From Lichenicola sp964236105 (GTDB lineage Bacteria > Pseudomonadota > Alphaproteobacteria > Acetobacterales > Acetobacteraceae), in assembly GCA_964236105.1 (NCBI GenBank), contig CAXSBC010000003.1, forward strand, positions 382,130-446,129: 64,000 bases of DNA. The letters are read 5' to 3'. A program made the translations under genes and the position numbers. Below are positions 28,299-36,916 of the stretch, piece by piece (the stretch's first letter is position 1; every line of letters starts with the position of its first letter). The notes below the pieces were generated by a model. That model saw only the letters and a list, made by a program, of their open reading frames with translations. It did not search any database and had not been told where the DNA came from.

Positions 28299-29219
28299 AT
28301 GATCCTGTTCGACGACGAGAATATGCGGGTTCTCTATGATCAGAGGCCGACATCCACCCTGATCATCACCTTCGCACCGCGATCGGTTTATGCGGACGGA
28401 GAGAGCTTCTGGGCGCGTGCGCCGCTCGAGAAGCTCGGCTTCTCGGCGGTAGGCTTCATGCCCAAACGATCGAACTGGTTCGCGCCCGCCTTCATGCAGG
28501 GCGCGCTCGACTCGCTGCAGGGTATCACGAGCCAGTATGACCGGGTGATCCTTTATGGCGGCTCCGCTGGCGCTTATGCGGTTGCGAAATGGTCACGGCG
28601 CCTCGGCGCGCATTACTCGATCTGCCTTGCGCCGCAATGGACGATCGATCCTGCCCGTATAGGGCAGGAGGATAAGCGGTTCTTGGAGTACTTCACCGAA
28701 CCGATGCGCGGCATGGACCTGTCGGCCGGAGATCTCGGCGGCGAGATCTTCGTCTTCTTTGATCCCTACCTCCCGGAAGACAACTATAACGCCGAGTTCC
28801 TGCTGGCTCTGGCACCGAATGTCCGGCCGATCTCGTGCCCCTACATGCATCATACGGTCACCGAACTGTTCGCCGGCACGAACCATGTCTCCGAGATCAT
28901 CAACGCCTGCGACGGTAACGCGGAGGTCAATCTCAGGCGCGTGGCCAGCCGGTTGAGACGGGTCAACAAGCACAGGCTGACGTTCCTGCTGGCAAAGATC
29001 TTCGATCGCCGGCCGGCCCTGGCGCTGACGTTCTTCAGGCAACGTTCGGCCGCATTGTGGGACAATGCCGGCTATTATCTGATGCTGGGCGACTACATCA
29101 ACAGTCGCGGTCGCGGTTATTACGCCGGCGAGATCTTCGACTTCGGGCTCAATCTCTTCCCCGGATCCAAGGATCTGCAGATGCGGGTGGAGTTGACGAA
29201 CCGCGAGGTGGGTCGCTGA
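28299..29219 (+). CDS. Alpha/beta-hydrolase-like hypothetical protein
   Basis: 306 residues starting MILFDDENMRVLYDQRPTST. A nucleophile-elbow-like motif (VILYGGSAGAYAVAKW) places a serine after a strand, and a later histidine in CPYMHHTVTELF could complete a triad with an acidic residue in EIFVFFDPYLPED. The last ~90 residues are helical and resemble a tetratricopeptide-type tail (LWDNAGYYLMLGDY). No signal peptide. GAGGGG precedes the start. A 286-base gap with lower GC separates it from the 630-residue gene upstream. The substrate is unknown. Confidence 0.55.
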   Translation: MILFDDENMRVLYDQRPTSTLIITFAPRSVYADGESFWARAPLEKLGFSAVGFMPKRSNWFAPAFMQGALDSLQGITSQYDRVILYGGSAGAYAVAKWSRRLGAHYSICLAPQWTIDPARIGQEDKRFLEYFTEPMRGMDLSAGDLGGEIFVFFDPYLPEDNYNAEFLLALAPNVRPISCPYMHHTVTELFAGTNHVSEIINACDGNAEVNLRRVASRLRRVNKHRLTFLLAKIFDRRPALALTFFRQRSAALWDNAGYYLMLGDYINSRGRGYYAGEIFDFGLNLFPGSKDLQMRVELTNREVGR

Positions 29220-29262
29220 CGGCAGGGCGCGCGCATCCAGGCTCATCTTCGGGAATGCCGGA

Positions 29263-29337
29263 TGGTGGGCGCGACAGGGATTGAACCTGTGACCCCCGCC
29301 GTGTGAAGGCGATGCTCTACCGCTGAGCTACGCGCCC
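29263..29337 (-). tRNA. tRNA-Val(CAC)
   Basis: Read on the minus strand: acceptor stem GGGCGCG pairs with CGCGCCC, the D arm is GCTC ... GAGC, the anticodon stem TCGCC/GGCGG encloses loop TTCACAC with anticodon CAC (codon GTG), and the T arm contains the GTTCAATC loop. The 3' CCA is encoded at 29263-29265. Confidence 0.95.
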
Positions 29338-29434
29338 ATCCGTGCTGGTGGCGCGGGTTCTATGGCGTTTCGGGAGGCTCGACAACCCCCTTCCCGTTCC
29401 GCCTGATCCGGGTCTGGCGAGGGTCTGCGCCTGA

Positions 29435-30820
29435 CTAGCCGCGTCCGCGGATGACCTGGGCAAGCTCGGTCGCGCGGTTGTCGGTCAGGCTGGACAGGAA
29501 GTCGTTGATCAGGCGGTAGCTGTCCTCCAGGCCGGTCGACTCGTTCGGCGCGGACTCGCCCATGAGGCCGAGGATCCGGGAGGCGCGGTAGGAGAGCGAG
29601 CGGCCGGCGCCGGAGATGAGCTGCTCGCGGACGGCATTCGAGCAGGCGTCGAGCAGCGTGTCGACGGCGGCATAGGCGCCGATCTCGATTTCCATCTTGC
29701 GGGTGTGGGTGAAGATCTTCTCGCGCGCCAGCGCCTTGGCAGCGGCGATGCCGGCGACGACGTGGGAACTGCCCGCTTCCACCAGCGTGGTGTGGAAGCG
29801 GCCCTGCAGGATGGGCTCGACATTGGCGAAGAAGCTGGCGACGCAATCCTCGATCAGCAGGTCGACCGCCCTGCCACGAAGCCAGCGCACGCGCTGGCGC
29901 TCGGACCGGCCTTGGCGGAGCTGGGCATACTGATCGCGTGCGGCCGGGGTGAGGACCGAAAGCAGCAGGTCCTCCACTTCGGCCGCGTGCAGGAGGCTCA
30001 TCTCGATGCCGTCCTCGATGTCGATGATGGCGTAGCAGATGTCATCCGCGGCCTCGACGAAGTAGGCGAGAGGATGCCGGCAGAAGACCCCCGGCTCGAT
30101 CTCGAGCAGCCCCATGGATGCCGCGATCGTCTGGAACGCATCGCGTTCGGAGTCGAAATAGCTGAACTTGCCCGGCTTCAGCCGGGGTGCCTGCAAGGCG
30201 GACCAGGGATACTTGATGAAGCTCCCCAGCGTGGCGTAGGTCAGGCGCAGGCCGACCGTATCGACCAGGCTGGTCAGCAGACGGAAACCCTGGGCGTTGC
30301 CCTCGAACGTGTTCAGGTCCTGCACGCACGGATGGCGCATGCTGGCAAAGAAGCTCGGATCGCGCCTGCCATACCAGTCGCGGATCGCGAACTCGCCGGC
30401 ATGACCGAAGGGCGGATTGCCGATATCGTGGGCGAGGCAGGCTGCCTGCACGATCGCTGCCACGTCCGCCGCGACCACGCCCTGAGGCAGCTGTCCGTCG
30501 GCGTGCAGGCGCTTGCCCGCGAGTTCACCCAGCGACCTGCCGACGCAGGACACCTCGAGGCTATGGGTGAGGCGGTTATGCACGCGGTCGTTCTGCGGCA
30601 GCGGATGCACCTGCGTCTTGCGTCCGAGCTTGCGGAAGGGCTCGGAGAAGATCAGCCGATCATGGTCTCTCTGGAACTCCGACCGACCGGTCTCGCGGCG
30701 ATGCCCGGCGCTCCGATCCGGGACGCGACCCTGCTCGTCGCCCAGCCTGGTGTCGTCGAGCAGCCGGTCCCAGGTCATGACGTCGCATCGGACGCCGTTC
30801 GTGTCGTTGCGCTCGATCAT
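29435..30820 (-). CDS. dgt: dGTP triphosphohydrolase (dGTPase), HD family
   Basis: Hydrolyses dGTP or other dNTPs to nucleoside and triphosphate, controlling the dNTP pool. About 461 residues from ATG 30818-30820. The N-terminus carries FQRDHDRLIFSEPFRKLGRK TQVHP in part, typical of Dgt, followed by the His of NRLTHSLEVS and the HD pair in ACLAHDIGNPPFGHAGE. A downstream catalytic aspartate lies in EAADDICYAIIDIEDG. An internal ATG (30778) is possible but the longer start keeps the usual length. The gene precedes tRNA-Val(CAC) on the same strand. Confidence 0.92.
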   Translation of the reverse strand: MIERNDTNGVRCDVMTWDRLLDDTRLGDEQGRVPDRSAGHRRETGRSEFQRDHDRLIFSEPFRKLGRKTQVHPLPQNDRVHNRLTHSLEVSCVGRSLGELAGKRLHADGQLPQGVVAADVAAIVQAACLAHDIGNPPFGHAGEFAIRDWYGRRDPSFFASMRHPCVQDLNTFEGNAQGFRLLTSLVDTVGLRLTYATLGSFIKYPWSALQAPRLKPGKFSYFDSERDAFQTIAASMGLLEIEPGVFCRHPLAYFVEAADDICYAIIDIEDGIEMSLLHAAEVEDLLLSVLTPAARDQYAQLRQGRSERQRVRWLRGRAVDLLIEDCVASFFANVEPILQGRFHTTLVEAGSSHVVAGIAAAKALAREKIFTHTRKMEIEIGAYAAVDTLLDACSNAVREQLISGAGRSLSYRASRILGLMGESAPNESTGLEDSYRLINDFLSSLTDNRATELAQVIRGRG

Positions 30821-30875
30821 GGCGGGGCGGCTCCAGGCGCCCGGTCGGGATCGAGCACGCGTGCGAGACGCCCGA

Positions 30876-31532
30876 TCACAGATCCGCCGAGGTGATGAAG
30901 GTGACGCCGAGTGCCTGCAGGCGCTGCCGTGCGTGCTCGTCGCTCGTCCGCCCATCAGGCTGCGGCAGTGCGATCGACCTGGTCGCGTCCTCGATGATGA
31001 TCGTCTCGAGGCCGATGCGGACGGCATCCTCCGCCGACCAGGCGACACAGAAGTCTCCAGCCAGGCCTGTCAGGAAAAGCCTGCCCGGGCGACGGTCCGC
31101 AAGCCAGCCCCTGAGCCCGGTACTGGTGGCGCCATCGTTCTCGAAAAAGGCGGAGTAGCTGTCGAGCTCGGCGCGCCAGCCCTTGCGAAGGATGAGCTCG
31201 ACGAGATGGCTGTCGAGTGCAGGATGCAGCTCGGCGTTGCGGGTGCCCTGGATGGCATGGTCGGGCCACAGGATCTGCGGGCCGTACGGCATGGACACGA
31301 CGTCATAGGGCTTGCGGCCCGGGTGGCGGCTGGCGAACGAGGTGTGGCCGGGAGGATGCCAATCCTGGGTCGCGAAGGCATGGCGGAAATTGTTGTTCAG
31401 GAGCCGGTTGATGACCGGCACGACCTCGTCGCCGCCGGCCACCGGGAGATCGCCGCCAGGCATGAAGCTGGGCTGCACATCGACGATGCCCAGCATGTCC
31501 GTGTGGACGTCCAGTTTCACCCGGGCGGCCAC
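30876..31532 (-). CDS. pncA: Nicotinamidase (isochorismatase superfamily)
   Basis: Converts nicotinamide to nicotinate for NAD salvage. 218 residues. The catalytic aspartate is in LGIVDVQPSFMPGG, the metal-binding set in ATQDWHPPGHTSFA, the lysine near ILRKG, and the nucleophilic cysteine in LTGLAGDFCVAWSA. The H-P-P-GH spacing is specific to PncA. It lies between dgt and htpG on the same strand, 3 bases after htpG ends. Confidence 0.92.
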   Translation of the reverse strand: MAARVKLDVHTDMLGIVDVQPSFMPGGDLPVAGGDEVVPVINRLLNNNFRHAFATQDWHPPGHTSFASRHPGRKPYDVVSMPYGPQILWPDHAIQGTRNAELHPALDSHLVELILRKGWRAELDSYSAFFENDGATSTGLRGWLADRRPGRLFLTGLAGDFCVAWSAEDAVRIGLETIIIEDATRSIALPQPDGRTSDEHARQRLQALGVTFITSADL

Positions 31533-31535
31533 GGC

Positions 31536-33422
31536 TCAGATGTCCTGGATCGGGACGGACAAGGCGACCACCAGCGCTTCCGCGACGCGGCGTGCGAAGG
31601 CTGCCGGCTCGGCCGGCGATTCGCCGTCTTGAACACGTGCGAGGTCGAGCAGGGTGCGGGCTGCCTCGGTGATGGCCTCGCCGCGACCAGTCTTGGCCGA
31701 CAGCGCCCGGATCAGGGCGTGATGCGGATTGATCTCCAGGATCGGGGCCGATGCCGGCATTCTCTGGCCGCTGCGCCGCATCAGCCGTTGCATCTGCAGG
31801 TCCGGGCCGGCTTGCGACGCAGCAAGAACAACGGCGCTCTGCACCAGCCGGTCGGTGACGCGGGCATCGGCGATATCGGCGCCGAGCGCCTCCTTGAGGG
31901 CTGGCAGCAGGGACGCGACGTCGGCCGCCTCGGCCTCGTGTGTCTCGCCCAGCGGGATCTTGGACAGATCGGCGAGACCCTGGGTGACGCTGCGAACCGG
32001 CTTGTCGTCGAACCGGTCCAGCCGCTCGGGCCAGAAGGCGTCGACCTGGTCGGACAGGAGCAGCACCTCGATCCCGCGCGCCCGGAAGCCTTCGAGCTGC
32101 GGACTGCTGGCCAGCGCCTCCTGGCTGTCGCCGGCGAGGTAGTAGATCGCCTCCTGCTCGGGCTTCATGCGGCCCACATAGTCGGCGAGCGAGACCCAGC
32201 CCTCCTCGGCGGAGGAGTGGAAGCGGGACAGGCCGGCCACCTCGGTGCGGTGCTCGGAATCCTCCCAGACGCCCTCCTTCAGCACCGGGCCGAAATTCTC
32301 CCAGAACGGGTTGTAGGTCTCGGCGTCCTTGGCCTTGTTGCGCAGCTCGGTGATGACGCGGTTGGTGACCGCCTTGCGGATCCGGGCCAGCACGGGCGTC
32401 GCCTGCAGCATCTCGCGCGACACGTTGAGCGGCAGGTCTTCGGTGTCGACGACGCCCTGCACGAAACGCAGCCAGGGCGGCAGCAGCGACGCGTCGTCGG
32501 TGATGAACATGCGTCGGACATGCAGGCGGACACGGCTTTCGCGCACGCCCTCGACCGGCTCGAACGGACGCATGCCCGGGACGAACAGCAGGGCGGTGAA
32601 TTCGAGGGTGCCCTCCGCACGCCAGTGCAGGGTCGCCCAGGGCTTGTCGAACATGTGGCCGAGATGCTGGTAGAACTCGGCGTACTGCTCGTCGGTGATC
32701 TCGCTCTTCGACTTGCGCCAGAGGGCTGTGCCCTCGTTGGCGGCGACGTCGCTGCCGTCGCGCTGGATGGTGATCGGCCAGGTGATGTGGTCGGCCCATT
32801 TGCGGACGATCGTCTCGAGACGATAGGGCTCGAGGAACTCGTCCGCGTCGGGCTTGATGTGCAGGACGATGTCGGTGCCGGGCTGGTCGCGGCTGGCGGG
32901 AGCGAGCGTGTAGGTGCCCTGGCCTTCGGAGGACCAGCGCCAGGCCTCCTGCTCGCCGACACGACGCGAGATCACCTCGACCCGCTCGGCGACCATGAAG
33001 GCGGCGTAGAACCCGACACCGAACTGGCCGATCAGGCTCGGACGCTCCTCGGGCCTGGCATCCGCCAGGCTCGCGGTGATGTCCTGGCCGAAGGCGCGCG
33101 TGCCGGAGCGGGCGATGGTGCCGAGGTTGCGGGCGAGCTCGTCACGGCTCATGCCGGTGCCGTCATCGGAGATGGTGAGCTGGCGGGCGGCCTTGTCCGG
33201 CACGATGCGGATCTTGGCGCCGTCGGGAAGCGCGCGCGCCGGGTCGGTCAGAGCCTCGAACCGGCGGCGATCGGAAGCGTCGGCAGCGTTGGCGACCAGC
33301 TCGCGCAGGAAGATCTCGCGCTCGGAGTAGAGCGCATGGACGACGAGGTCGAGCAGGCGTCCGACCTCGGCGCCGAACTCGTGCCGTTCCTCGCCTGCCT
33401 GCATGCTGTCCTGATCGCTCAT
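31536..33422 (-). CDS. htpG: Chaperone protein HtpG (Hsp90)
   Basis: ATP-driven chaperone, 628 residues from the ATG at 33422 (MSDQDSMQAGEERHEFGAEV). GHKL ATPase motifs are FLRELVANAADASDRRRFEA, ISDDGTGMSRDELARNLGTI and LIGQFGVGFYAAFMVAERVEV. The middle domain contains the catalytic arginine region LPLNVSREMLQ. There is no charged eukaryotic linker, as expected. A further upstream in-frame start exists but lacks family similarity. It heads the htpG-pncA-dgt run on the minus strand. Confidence 0.96.
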   Translation of the reverse strand: MSDQDSMQAGEERHEFGAEVGRLLDLVVHALYSEREIFLRELVANAADASDRRRFEALTDPARALPDGAKIRIVPDKAARQLTISDDGTGMSRDELARNLGTIARSGTRAFGQDITASLADARPEERPSLIGQFGVGFYAAFMVAERVEVISRRVGEQEAWRWSSEGQGTYTLAPASRDQPGTDIVLHIKPDADEFLEPYRLETIVRKWADHITWPITIQRDGSDVAANEGTALWRKSKSEITDEQYAEFYQHLGHMFDKPWATLHWRAEGTLEFTALLFVPGMRPFEPVEGVRESRVRLHVRRMFITDDASLLPPWLRFVQGVVDTEDLPLNVSREMLQATPVLARIRKAVTNRVITELRNKAKDAETYNPFWENFGPVLKEGVWEDSEHRTEVAGLSRFHSSAEEGWVSLADYVGRMKPEQEAIYYLAGDSQEALASSPQLEGFRARGIEVLLLSDQVDAFWPERLDRFDDKPVRSVTQGLADLSKIPLGETHEAEAADVASLLPALKEALGADIADARVTDRLVQSAVVLAASQAGPDLQMQRLMRRSGQRMPASAPILEINPHHALIRALSAKTGRGEAITEAARTLLDLARVQDGESPAEPAAFARRVAEALVVALSVPIQDI

Positions 33423-33544
33423 TCTATCCGCCTTCAAACGTGTCCGCGATGCGCGCCGGGCGCGCACCCTGCAATCCGGCGATATGCGCGGAGATGCAGC
33501 GCGATTCAACAGGGCGATGCAGACGCTCGACGCCGCCGGTCCGG

Positions 33545-34375
33545 CTAGTTGCGCAGGCCGCGTGGCCGAAAGAAGGCCATGGCGACGGGAATGGCCCGGT
33601 AGGCGGCCAGGGTCCGGCCCTGAAATCCAAGCAGACTGCCATGGCCGGCGCCGGACTGCTCCATGCGGACGATGTGGCCGAAGCCGCCGAGCGGCCGCGC
33701 GCTCGTCGGCACGGAGACGGCAGGGGTGGGAGATGCGGACAGGCTGGCATAGGCGGTAGCCGGCTTGTCGGGGGCGTTGGGGGCGGCGGCCGGATGATGG
33801 CGACCGGCTGTTCCGGCCGGCCGGTCGATGGGCTCGGCCCAGGCGTCCAGGACCTTCTTCTGGTAGTCGATGCCGAGGTCGGGAGTCTGGGAGTGATAGG
33901 CGGCGGCGGCGTGCGGCCAGCTTCCGGTCTGGTGGAAGAGGTCGGTGAGGAAGCGGGCGGCATAGGCTGCATTGGCGTGCGGATCGAACGCCTGCTCGAG
34001 GCTGCTGAAGCTGGTCGGATGGTACATCATGTTGATCTGCATGCAGCCGACATCGAAGGACTGGATCCCAGCAGCCTGGAAGGCGTGGGCTGCGGCCACG
34101 GCTTCCTCCTTGGACGCATAGTAGTGGCCCTTCCCCTGAGCGTTGATGGTCCAGGGCCAGGCTCGCACGCTGCCGGCTTGCGGATCGTAGCGGCCGGTCT
34201 CGACGCGGCTGATCGCACCGAGAAGCTGGTTGGGGACGCCGGTGCTGAGTTCGGCGTCCGCGGTTGCCGCCTGGCAGAGCAGGCTGTCGCCGGTGGAGCC
34301 GATTGCGCGGGCCTCCTGGCCCCCGATCACGAGGAGGAACAGCAGAGCAAGACTGGCGATACTGGCGCGGACCAT
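33545..34375 (-). CDS. Lytic transglycosylase domain (SLT) protein
   Basis: 276 residues with a clear signal peptide (MVRASIASLALLFLLVIGGQ, predicted cut after EARA). The SLT fold shows catalytic Glu in LGAISRVETGRYDP and the conserved FDVGCMQINMMYHPTSF, followed by AYHSQTP. The C-terminal ~110 residues are low-complexity Pro/Ala-rich and probably disordered. It should act on peptidoglycan in the periplasm. Proteins of this size and architecture are seen next to flagellar or secretion loci, but none is visible here. Confidence 0.85.
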   Translation of the reverse strand: MVRASIASLALLFLLVIGGQEARAIGSTGDSLLCQAATADAELSTGVPNQLLGAISRVETGRYDPQAGSVRAWPWTINAQGKGHYYASKEEAVAAAHAFQAAGIQSFDVGCMQINMMYHPTSFSSLEQAFDPHANAAYAARFLTDLFHQTGSWPHAAAAYHSQTPDLGIDYQKKVLDAWAEPIDRPAGTAGRHHPAAAPNAPDKPATAYASLSASPTPAVSVPTSARPLGGFGHIVRMEQSGAGHGSLLGFQGRTLAAYRAIPVAMAFFRPRGLRN

Positions 34376-34454
34376 TTGCAGGAGGCTACGCCAGGCGCCT
34401 TACGCAACCGTAAACAGGCGGGCTTCGGCGGATTTTGTGCGTCGCAAAAACTGA

Positions 34455-34483
34455 TTGACCGGGGCGGTTGGCATCTGTATATA
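34455..34483 (+). promoter_or_regulatory. Strong sigma-70-type promoter of the sRNA locus
   Basis: TTGACC at 34455-34460 and TATATA at 34478-34483 are separated by exactly 17 bases, close to consensus. Predicted transcription start is near 34489-34491, just before the sRNA's first stem. Confidence 0.75.
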
Positions 34484-34489
34484 AGGTGT

Positions 34490-34567
34490 CGCGACGCTGC
34501 CTTGGCGCGTCGCATCTTGGACGTTTCCTCCCTAAACTTGGCGGTGCTTCGGCACCGCCTTTTTTTT
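34490..34567 (+). ncRNA. Candidate alpha-r8/MmgR-type small RNA
   Basis: A roughly 78-base transcript between the promoter at 34455-34483 and a perfect intrinsic terminator. The first stem is GCGACGC (34491-34497) with GCGTCGC (34507-34513). The middle holds TTTCCTCCCT at 34524-34533, an anti-Shine-Dalgarno-like sequence flanked by short complementary bases (GTTT/AAAC or ACG). The end is GGCGGTGC-TTCG-GCACCGCC followed by eight T. From memory, alphaproteobacterial alpha-r8 (MmgR, Rfam suhB) RNAs are about 77 nt with an ultra-conserved UUUCCUCCCU between two stems; size, order and motif match. I could not run a covariance search. Confidence 0.7.
34540..34567 (+). terminator. Rho-independent terminator of the sRNA
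   Basis: Perfect 8-bp stem (GGCGGTGC / GCACCGCC) with a TTCG tetraloop followed by eight T residues at 34560-34567. It faces the N-formylglutamate amidohydrolase gene, which ends at 34582 on the other strand. Confidence 0.9.
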
Positions 34568-34581
34568 GCCAGCACGCCTGG

Positions 34582-35529
34582 TCATGACGGAAGCTGCGCA
34601 CTGACGTCGATGAGGCACTGCAGAAGCCCTGCCATCAGTGTCTGTATCCCCTCGAATGCAGGAAGCCGCTGGTAGCGCTTCTGGTCCATGTAGAGATTTC
34701 GGCTGATCTCGATCTGCAGGGTATGGATCCCCTGCTTGGGTCGACCGTAGTGCCGGGTGACGTATCCCCCGGCATAGGGATCGTTGCGGCGGACCTGATA
34801 GCCGTTTCGTTCGAGGAATGCCTGTGCGGCCTGGGGCAGGGTCGGGTCGCAGGAGGTGCCGTGCGCATCGCCGAGTATGAAATCCGGCTCCTGTCTGATG
34901 CCGACAGGCCTGGCCTCGTCGGTCGGCATCGAATGGCAGTCCAGCAGGACACACCGGTCGAATAGCTGTCGCGTTTCGGCGATCAGTTCGGACAATGCCG
35001 TATGATAGGGCTGCCAGCATGCACGCACCCGCGCTTCGGCTTCCGCGAACAGCAGCTTGTCGGCATAGATCGGTTGGCCGGACCCGACAAGCCTGGCGAT
35101 CGTTCCGAAACCGGCACTGACGCGCGCGGTCCGCGTGTTGCACCAGGATGGCAGCTTGTCGGCGAACATGGCCGGATCAAGTTCCCAGGGCTCGCGGTTC
35201 ACGTCGCAATAGGCGCGCGGGAAGTCGGCGAGCAGCGACGGGATGCCGCGTGCGGACGCGCCTTGCAGGAGTTCATCGACGAAGCAGTCCTCGCTCCGGC
35301 GCAGCGTCTCGAAATCGAGGCGCGATGCGGCGACGAAGGCGGCCGGGTAGGCGCGTCCGGAGTGAGGCGACGCGACCAGCAGCGGCGCGCACTGCCGGAC
35401 CGGCCGCAGGATATGAAACGGGGGCTCCGGCAGCGGATCGCCGGGCGGCACGGGAGCAGGCCTCGTCATGAGGTCAATGTCGCCTGTCGCGAGCGGCCTG
35501 TCATCTGCTGTATCCGCGATCCGAGCCAT
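34582..35529 (-). CDS. N-formylglutamate amidohydrolase family protein
   Basis: About 315 residues from ATG 35529; an ATG at 35469 is an alternative start. Motifs include LLVASPHSGRAYPAAF, SEDCFVDELL, ADFPRAYCDVNREPWELDP, LLDCHSMP and GTSCDP, all characteristic of the FGase family that releases formate from N-formylglutamate in histidine breakdown or acts on similar N-acyl amino acids. No other hut genes are nearby, so the natural substrate is uncertain. Confidence 0.88.
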   Translation of the reverse strand: MARIADTADDRPLATGDIDLMTRPAPVPPGDPLPEPPFHILRPVRQCAPLLVASPHSGRAYPAAFVAASRLDFETLRRSEDCFVDELLQGASARGIPSLLADFPRAYCDVNREPWELDPAMFADKLPSWCNTRTARVSAGFGTIARLVGSGQPIYADKLLFAEAEARVRACWQPYHTALSELIAETRQLFDRCVLLDCHSMPTDEARPVGIRQEPDFILGDAHGTSCDPTLPQAAQAFLERNGYQVRRNDPYAGGYVTRHYGRPKQGIHTLQIEISRNLYMDQKRYQRLPAFEGIQTLMAGLLQCLIDVSAQLPS

Positions 35530-35603
35530 CTTCCGGCCTCTGCGCAGCCGGCATAACCCGCTTGCAGAACCGTCGAAGCACTTGTAGAAGCGCGCCAACG
35601 GAT

Positions 35604-35679
35604 GGGCGCGTAGCTCAGCGGTAGTAGCACTACCTTGACATGGTAGGGGTCACAGGTTCAATCCCTGTCGCGCCCACCA
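35604..35679 (+). tRNA. tRNA-Val(GAC)
   Basis: Acceptor GGGCGCG pairs with CGCGCCC, anticodon stem CTACC/GGTAG encloses TTGACAT with anticodon GAC, the T loop is GTTCAATC, and CCA is encoded at 35677-35679. The acceptor stem and T arm match those of tRNA-Val(CAC) at 29263-29337. The last 22 bases overlap the 3' end of the heme oxygenase gene on the other strand. Confidence 0.94.
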
Positions 35680-36290
35680 TCCGTTGCACCAGCTTCTGCG
35701 GGCGTCGGCTGATCCCTCCACTGCGATGGTGCCAGCCATCGTTGGAGACTTGCAAAAACGAGCTGTGCCGAGCGGATCGTCCGCTGGTGGTGGTTCGGGT
35801 TCGAGGACGTCTCGAGCGCTGCGCATATCGCCTGCCACTTGGCACCTGTCTGGGCGCCGTAGCCTCCGAAGTAGCTGCGCGCATCGGCCGGGACGACCGG
35901 GTTCGCCTGCAGCTGCCTGTCGATGATGCGACCGCCGAGCGTGCTTCCTTCGCTGACATAGAGGGCACCGAGTGCGGTGGCGCGATCGGTGATGGATGGC
36001 AGATCCTCGGGTGCCGGGAGCAGCCGCACCACGGCCGCAGACATGCCGCAGCGGTCCAGGTCCTGCTGCAGGACGGCGAGTTTGCTGCGACCCGTCCAGA
36101 GCGACGGCTCGATCAGCCGTGCCAACAGGGGCTCGATCGCCCGATGGAAGCCATGGAACCGCGCCAGGAGACGGACATACTGGTCCAGCGTCAGGGGCTG
36201 ACCGGTCAGGTCGAGGGTCTCGTCCAGCGCATCATGCGCGGCGCGGGTCTCGATGCGGAGCCGGTCGCGCAGGCTGGGGGTGCGTGTCAC
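35658..36290 (-). CDS. Heme oxygenase-like protein (BphO/HemO type)
   Basis: 210 residues. The proximal heme ligand is predicted in LRIETRAAHDALDETLDL and the distal helix in GALYVSEGSTLGGRIIDRQL. Enzymes of this type open heme to biliverdin, for iron release or for a bacteriophytochrome. No phytochrome gene is visible in the window. The C-terminal ~20 residues (TPAEAGATDGGRDRD) are low-complexity and are encoded opposite the tRNA-Val gene, so they may be chance read-through. The start overlaps the ruvX stop by 4 bases, so these two are coupled. Confidence 0.82.
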   Translation of the reverse strand: MTRTPSLRDRLRIETRAAHDALDETLDLTGQPLTLDQYVRLLARFHGFHRAIEPLLARLIEPSLWTGRSKLAVLQQDLDRCGMSAAVVRLLPAPEDLPSITDRATALGALYVSEGSTLGGRIIDRQLQANPVVPADARSYFGGYGAQTGAKWQAICAALETSSNPNHHQRTIRSAQLVFASLQRWLAPSQWRDQPTPAEAGATDGGRDRD

Positions 36291-36757
36291 GAGCGGTCAC
36301 GGCTGGCATCGAGCGCTGCCTGGAGGATGTAGGAGGCGGCCAGCTTGTCGACGACCTCGCTCCGGCGGCGACGCGTCATGTCCATGTCGGAGATGAGCAT
36401 GCGGTTGACCGCGCTCGACGACAGGCGCTCGTCCCACAGAGCGGCAGGCAGGCCGGTCGCCTCGGACAGGCTGCGCAGCCAATCGCGGGCGGCCTGGGCG
36501 GCCGGGCCGAAGCTGCCGTCGAGCGAGAGCGGCAGGCCGGCGACCAGGCCGCCCACGCGTTCGCGCGCGGCGATGCGGAGGATCTCCGCCGCCGTCGCCG
36601 TCAGCTTGCCGCGTTTGAGGGCGGCATAGGGAGAGGCGAGCATCAGCGATACGTCGGACAAGGCAAGGCCGATGGTTCGGGTGCCGAGGTCCAGGCCGAG
36701 CAGGCGGACGTCCGGCGGCAGGGCGGCGCGCAGCTGCGCCATGTTGAACAGGGACAT
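36287..36757 (-). CDS. ruvX: Putative pre-16S rRNA nuclease / Holliday junction resolvase YqgF
   Basis: 156 residues with the RNase H-like fold. The first acidic motif is LLGLDLGTRTIGLAL, followed by VAGLPLSLDGSFG and the DERLSSSAVNRMLI segment; a further Asp lies in EVVDKLAASYILQAAL. The family processes the 5' end of 16S rRNA. It is the first gene of a two-gene minus-strand operon with the heme oxygenase and is divergent from gatC. Confidence 0.93.
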   Translation of the reverse strand: MSLFNMAQLRAALPPDVRLLGLDLGTRTIGLALSDVSLMLASPYAALKRGKLTATAAEILRIAARERVGGLVAGLPLSLDGSFGPAAQAARDWLRSLSEATGLPAALWDERLSSSAVNRMLISDMDMTRRRRSEVVDKLAASYILQAALDASRDRS

Positions 36758-36916
36758 GGAGAGGGGTTATGGTCCGGTCGCACCCGGGCTGCCAGGGTCT
36801 TTGCCGAACGGCTTCTCGTTTGCCGGGAGCCTTTGGCCAGGGCCCGGAATGCCTGACCATTCGCTCCGCAGGATGCGGCCCGCGGATGCGAGCAGCAACA
36901 ACCGAAGGCCTTGCCC

